64,000 bases of DNA, from contig NZ_FZPH01000017.1 in the NCBI RefSeq assembly GCF_900188485.1, forward strand, positions 1-64,000, read 5' to 3'. Under the pieces are notes generated by a model, which made no database searches, was not told the origin of the DNA, and saw only the letters and a program-made list of their open reading frames with translations. Positions 61,083-64,000 of the stretch are shown in pieces. The stretch is from Asanoa hainanensis (lineage in GTDB: Bacteria; Actinomycetota; Actinomycetes; Mycobacteriales; Micromonosporaceae). Every line of letters starts with the position of its first letter. Position 1 is the first letter of the stretch. The translations under genes and the position numbers were made by a program.

Positions 61083-61524
61083 CGCCAGGACCGGGCAGCA
61101 CGTCGACGTCGTTCGCGTGCATCGACTCACCACAGTGGGTGCAGCGCAGGTCCACACCGCTGATCTCACCGCACGCGTGGTGGCGGTAGAGCACCGGCGG
61201 GCCCGCCTCCCCCGCCAGCCACTTGTCGCCCCAACCGGCCATCACCATCAGCAGGTCGACGAGCTCGGTTCCCTTTTCCGTCAGGACGTACTCGTAGCGG
61301 GGTCTACGGTCGTAGGGACGGCGCTCGAGCACGCCCTGGTCGACCAGGTGGTTGAGCCGCTCGGTCAGCACCTTGCGGGAGATGCCGAGGTCGGCCTGGA
61401 GCTGGTCGAACCGGTTGAGGCCGACCCAGACGTCGCGCAGCACCAGCGGCGACCAGGGCTCGCCGATGACGTCGAGCGTGCGCGCGATCGAACACGCCAT
61501 CGCGCTGAAGTCCGTGCGTTGCAT
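61069..61524 (-). CDS. HxlR family transcriptional regulator with zinc-ribbon-like tail
   Basis: A 151-residue HxlR winged-helix: MACSIARTLDVIGEPWSPLVLRDVWVGLNRFDQLQADLGISRKVLTERLNHLVDQGVLERRPYDRRPRYEYVLTEKG. The last 35 residues, HHACGEISGVDLRCTHCGESM, hold H/C and a CxxC pair that could bind zinc or sense redox state. Divergent from the F420-type reductase gene; two related operators lie in the spacer. The ATG is six bases after TAGTGT on the minus strand (leaderless). Confidence 0.9.
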   Translation of the reverse strand: MQRTDFSAMACSIARTLDVIGEPWSPLVLRDVWVGLNRFDQLQADLGISRKVLTERLNHLVDQGVLERRPYDRRPRYEYVLTEKGTELVDLLMVMAGWGDKWLAGEAGPPVLYRHHACGEISGVDLRCTHCGESMHANDVDVLPGPGVTTS

Positions 61525-61545
61525 GCGCCGACACTAGCAATTGGG

Positions 61546-61560
61546 GTTCCCTTAGGGAAC
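61546..61560. promoter_or_regulatory. Operator 1 of the HxlR divergon
   Basis: GTTCCC-TTA-GGGAAC, a perfect 15-base dyad in the spacer between the divergent hxlR-type and reductase genes. It overlaps the predicted -35 region (61554-61559) of the hxlR-type gene, whose -10 is TAGTGT at 61531-61536. Confidence 0.7.
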
Positions 61561-61581
61561 TGAAGTTGTTACCGTCACAGA

Positions 61582-61596
61582 GTCCCCTGAAGGAAC
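61582..61596. promoter_or_regulatory. Operator 2 of the HxlR divergon
   Basis: GTCCCCTGAAGGAAC, 12 of 15 identical to operator 1, 36 bases away, between the reductase promoter and its Shine-Dalgarno (AGAAGGAGA). Confidence 0.6.
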
Positions 61597-61611
61597 TCAA
61601 GAAGGAGAGCC

Positions 61612-61995
61612 ATGCTGGATCCCACCGTCCGCCGCGCGCTCGACGGCACCGAGATCGGCCACCTCGCCACCGTCCTGCCCGACGGCGCGCCGCACACCGT
61701 GCCCGTCTGGGTCGGCACGCACGGCGACCACGCCGTCTTCCTCACCGGGCCGGGCTCGCGCAAGGCCCGCAACCTGCGCCGCGACCCCCGCGTCGCGCTG
61801 TCCCTGGCACCGGCCGAGAACCCGTTCGAGCCCATCGTCATCCGCGGCCGGGTGGTCGAGTGGCTGGAGGGCGACGCCGGCTGGGCGGTCGTCGACGAGT
61901 TGGCCAACAAATACGTGGGCCAGCCGTACCCCCGGGACCAGGAACGGGTCGTCGCGCTGATCGAGGTCGAGCGCCAGACCGTCGGTGTCTCCTGA
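61612..61995 (+). CDS. PPOX-class F420-dependent (split-barrel) reductase
   Basis: A 127-residue split-barrel flavoprotein-like enzyme: ALDGTEIGHLATVLPDGAPHTVPVWVGTHGDHAVFLTGPGSRKARNLRRDPRVALSLAP and NPFEPIVIRGRVVEW are the PPOX/TIGR03618 F420-dependent family. These bind F420 or FMN and reduce aldehydes, biliverdin or quinones. Excellent Shine-Dalgarno AAGGAGA. Divergent from hxlR and probably regulated by it (two operators). The DHA2 exporter ends six bases after its stop. Confidence 0.85.
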   Translation: MLDPTVRRALDGTEIGHLATVLPDGAPHTVPVWVGTHGDHAVFLTGPGSRKARNLRRDPRVALSLAPAENPFEPIVIRGRVVEWLEGDAGWAVVDELANKYVGQPYPRDQERVVALIEVERQTVGVS

Positions 61996-62001
61996 CCGTC
62001 G

Positions 62002-63654
62002 TCACTCCACGGGGGACGGTGTGCCCCGCGGCAGGCGGCGGGTGGCGAGGAAGCCGGCCGCGGCGAACACGGCGGCGGCCAGCAGCGCCGCCCGCAGGCT
62101 GCGTAGCTGCGCCTCGGCGTACCCGTCGACGATCGCGTCCACCTCGGCCGGCGGCACGGCCGTGCGGTCCAGCGCGGCCCGCAGGTCGCTCGTGGACACG
62201 AACGTGATGCCCGCGCTGATCCGCACGGTGGCCTGCTGCTCGACCGCGTCCGAGATCCGCGGGTCGGCCGTGATCCGGTCGGTGAAGGTGCCGCTGAGCG
62301 CGGCGATCAGCACCGCGCCGACCAGCGCGGTGCCGAGCGAGGAGCCGAGGTTCTGCGCGGTGTACTGCAGGCCGCCGACCTCGCTGCGCTCCTGCTCGCG
62401 CACGCTGCCCTGCACCACGTAGCCGAGCTGCGAGGCCAGCAGGCCCATGCCGATCCCGAAGAGCGCCATGGCCAGGCTGAACGAGACCTCGTCGAGGCTG
62501 GGCCGCACCGTGCTCACCAGCCAGAGCACCGCCGCCACGACCGTCGCGACGGCGAGTTGCACGATCCGGCGTGGGCCGGCCAGCCGGCCGAGGACCGACC
62601 CGGCCGCCGCGGCCACCACCATCCCGACCGACGCGGGCAGCAGCCGCAACCCGGTCTCGAAGGCGTCGAGCCCGAGTACGACCTGCACGTACAACGGGAT
62701 CGCGAAGAAGACGCCGAGCAGCACGAGGTTCTGCACGAACAGCATCGACAGGCCCGCCCGCAGCGGTGGTGCCGCGAGCAGCACCGGCTCGACCAACGGC
62801 TGGCGGCCCGCCGCCTCCCGGTGCCGGATCCACGCCAGGAAACAGGCGAGCAGGGCGGCGCCGCCCGCGACGACGAACAGGGTCGGCGCGAAGCCGAAGA
62901 TCTCGACGGGCGTGTCGCGCGGCCGGAGCCAGCCCCAGGTGCTGCTCTGGAGGACGCCGAGCACGACGAGCGCCATGCCGGCCGCGGACAAGGCGGCGCC
63001 GACGCCGTCGAGCCGGGTCCGCCGCGCCGGCACGTCCCGGATCCACGACGTGAGCAGCAGGATGACGACGACCAGCACGGCTTCGCCGGCGAACACCAAC
63101 CGCCAGGTGAGGTACGTGGTGACCCACCCGCCCAGCAACGGTCCGACCGCGATGCCGGCTCCGGCCACGCCGCCGATCACGCCGTACGCGGTCGCCCTGG
63201 CCTTTCCGGTGTAGTTCGCACCGACCAGCGCGGCCAGCGACGGCAGCACCAGCACGGCGCCGAGCCCTTCGATGACCGACCAACCGAGCACCAACGCCCA
63301 CAGCGTGGGCGCGACGGCCGTGAGGGACGTGCCGACGCCGTACACGGCCATGCCGACGACGAAGGCCCGCCGGCGTCCCCATAGGTCACCCAGCTTGCCG
63401 CCGGTGATCATGAAGGCTGCCATCACCAGCGTGTAGAGGGTGATGACGGACTGGATCGCGGTCACGTCCGTGTCGAAGTCGTCGACGAGCTGGCTGATCG
63501 ACACGTTCATGACGGACGTGTCGAGGACCATCAGAAACTGGGCCAGCCCCAACACGGCCAGCGGCCGCCACGAGAAGGTCGCTATGGTGAGCCAGTTTAT
63601 CGGGGTACGTGGTGAAATGCGGGGACCTCGGCAATGGCGCCGTCCTGCGATCAT
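62002..63654 (-). CDS. DHA2-type MFS multidrug exporter (14 helices)
   Basis: A 550-residue (if the ATG at 63654 is used) EmrB/QacA-type transporter: LAVLGLAQFLMVLDTSVMNVSISQLVDDF (helix 1 with the D-T-S motif), GGKLGDLWGRRRAFVVGMAVYG (motif A), GVIGGVAGAGIAVGPLLGGWVTTYLTWRLVF (motif C) and 14 helices overall. It exports cationic or amphipathic drugs using proton motive force. The true start is uncertain: the family usually begins near SWRPLAVLGL, about 20 codons later, where only an ATA is in place. The lipoprotein gene is divergent. Confidence 0.85.
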   Translation of the reverse strand: MIAGRRHCRGPRISPRTPINWLTIATFSWRPLAVLGLAQFLMVLDTSVMNVSISQLVDDFDTDVTAIQSVITLYTLVMAAFMITGGKLGDLWGRRRAFVVGMAVYGVGTSLTAVAPTLWALVLGWSVIEGLGAVLVLPSLAALVGANYTGKARATAYGVIGGVAGAGIAVGPLLGGWVTTYLTWRLVFAGEAVLVVVILLLTSWIRDVPARRTRLDGVGAALSAAGMALVVLGVLQSSTWGWLRPRDTPVEIFGFAPTLFVVAGGAALLACFLAWIRHREAAGRQPLVEPVLLAAPPLRAGLSMLFVQNLVLLGVFFAIPLYVQVVLGLDAFETGLRLLPASVGMVVAAAAGSVLGRLAGPRRIVQLAVATVVAAVLWLVSTVRPSLDEVSFSLAMALFGIGMGLLASQLGYVVQGSVREQERSEVGGLQYTAQNLGSSLGTALVGAVLIAALSGTFTDRITADPRISDAVEQQATVRISAGITFVSTSDLRAALDRTAVPPAEVDAIVDGYAEAQLRSLRAALLAAAVFAAAGFLATRRLPRGTPSPVE

Positions 63655-63661
63655 CAGCGAC

Positions 63662-64000
63662 ATGCGGAAGATCGCCGTGGGGTTGGCCGCCGTTCTGCTG
63701 GTCTCCGGGTGCACGGGCACGGGGACTCCACCACCGAAGCGCGCGCCGACGAGGCCGGCCGTCACCCAAGCGCCGCCGGCACCCACGTGGCGGCTGGCGA
63801 CGCTGCCCGAGCTGGTCGGGCCGACGAGCGCGCTGTGGGACGTCGTCTCGGTGGACGCCACGCACGCGTGGGCCGTCGGCGCCGAATCGTACTCGCCCGA
63901 GAAGCCGGACGACACCGGAAAGCCGCTGATCCTCCAGCGGGACGGGACAGGTTGGACCCGCGCCGCGCTCCCACCGCTGGCCTGGCACGGCGGGTTCAAC
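63662..64000 (+). CDS. Lipoprotein with propeller-like repeats, cut by the window edge
   Basis: The first 113 residues of an open frame. The signal peptide ends in a lipobox LLVSGCTG (C17). A Thr/Pro linker follows, then SALWDVVSVDATHAWAVGAES, the repeating pattern of beta-propeller or sialidase-like 'WDVsvvs...aWAVG' proteins in which each blade has a short aspartate-box-like turn. The product should be surface-anchored. No stop codon occurs before the window ends. Divergent from the DHA2 exporter gene. Confidence 0.75.
   Translation, partial: MRKIAVGLAAVLLVSGCTGTGTPPPKRAPTRPAVTQAPPAPTWRLATLPELVGPTSALWDVVSVDATHAWAVGAESYSPEKPDDTGKPLILQRDGTGWTRAALPPLAWHGGFN

Overview
The window reads as chromosomal DNA of a high-GC actinobacterium. 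Codon third positions are almost all G or C. GTG starts, 4-base ATGA/GTGA stop-start overlaps and apparently leaderless genes are frequent. It carries an Lsr2 nucleoid protein, a SigE-family sigma factor, an F420/FMN split-barrel reductase and a DUF574-type methyltransferase. The mix of SigE-family sigma factor, secreted CBM13 and fascin-tailed glycosidases and DUF5984 suggests Micromonosporaceae or a close relative, but that placement is inference. I see no tRNA, rRNA, CRISPR array, intact insertion sequence or prophage.

Layout. 0.1-7.4 kb: YihY/BrkB membrane protein, hypothetical proteins, LppX-like lipoprotein, HD hydrolase, methyltransferase, amidohydrolase and a secreted M23 peptidase. 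7.5-10.9 kb: a two-gene heterodimeric ABC exporter with complementary degenerate ATP sites. 11-17 kb: small enzymes and a MerR regulator beside an Old Yellow Enzyme gene with a textbook MerR promoter. 17-25 kb: esterase, epoxide hydrolase, two large secreted glycosidases (GH71/99-like and GH30+CBM13), a sulfite-oxidase-type enzyme and a secreted repeat protein. 25.6-31.5 kb: an ArsR/SRPBCC operon with an operator array, a frameshifted methyltransferase, a dialkylglycine-decarboxylase-like enzyme, Lsr2 and a SigE sigma/membrane-partner pair. 31.6-35.4 kb: two MFS transporters separated by a 29-codon small ORF.

35.5-48.2 kb is the most coherent catabolic block: two flavin monooxygenases, two SDRs, an ACAD10/11-like acyl-CoA dehydrogenase, a sugar-type ABC importer, an acetoacetyl-CoA-synthetase-like ligase, a TetR regulator and an ACAD10/11-type APH kinase. 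From the ABC ATPase through the kinase every junction is a stop-start overlap. The content resembles the kinase-dependent degradation of 4-hydroxy/keto acids (levulinate-type Lva pathway), with Baeyer-Villiger-type oxygenases and an importer added. The substrate is unknown. A LysR/dapA-like pair follows, then a 13-bp tandem repeat and a gene-decay scar.

51-55 kb: a secreted papain-like protease operon and a two-component system. 55-61 kb: a divergent cassette of GT2, DUF2064 glycosyltransferase, methyltransferase, heme/molybdenum membrane oxidoreductase, NAD-dependent epimerase and a GT-C-like membrane protein. It plausibly builds or modifies an exported glycan or glycolipid of unknown identity. 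The window ends with an HxlR/F420-type reductase divergon, a DHA2 MFS exporter and a truncated lipoprotein gene.
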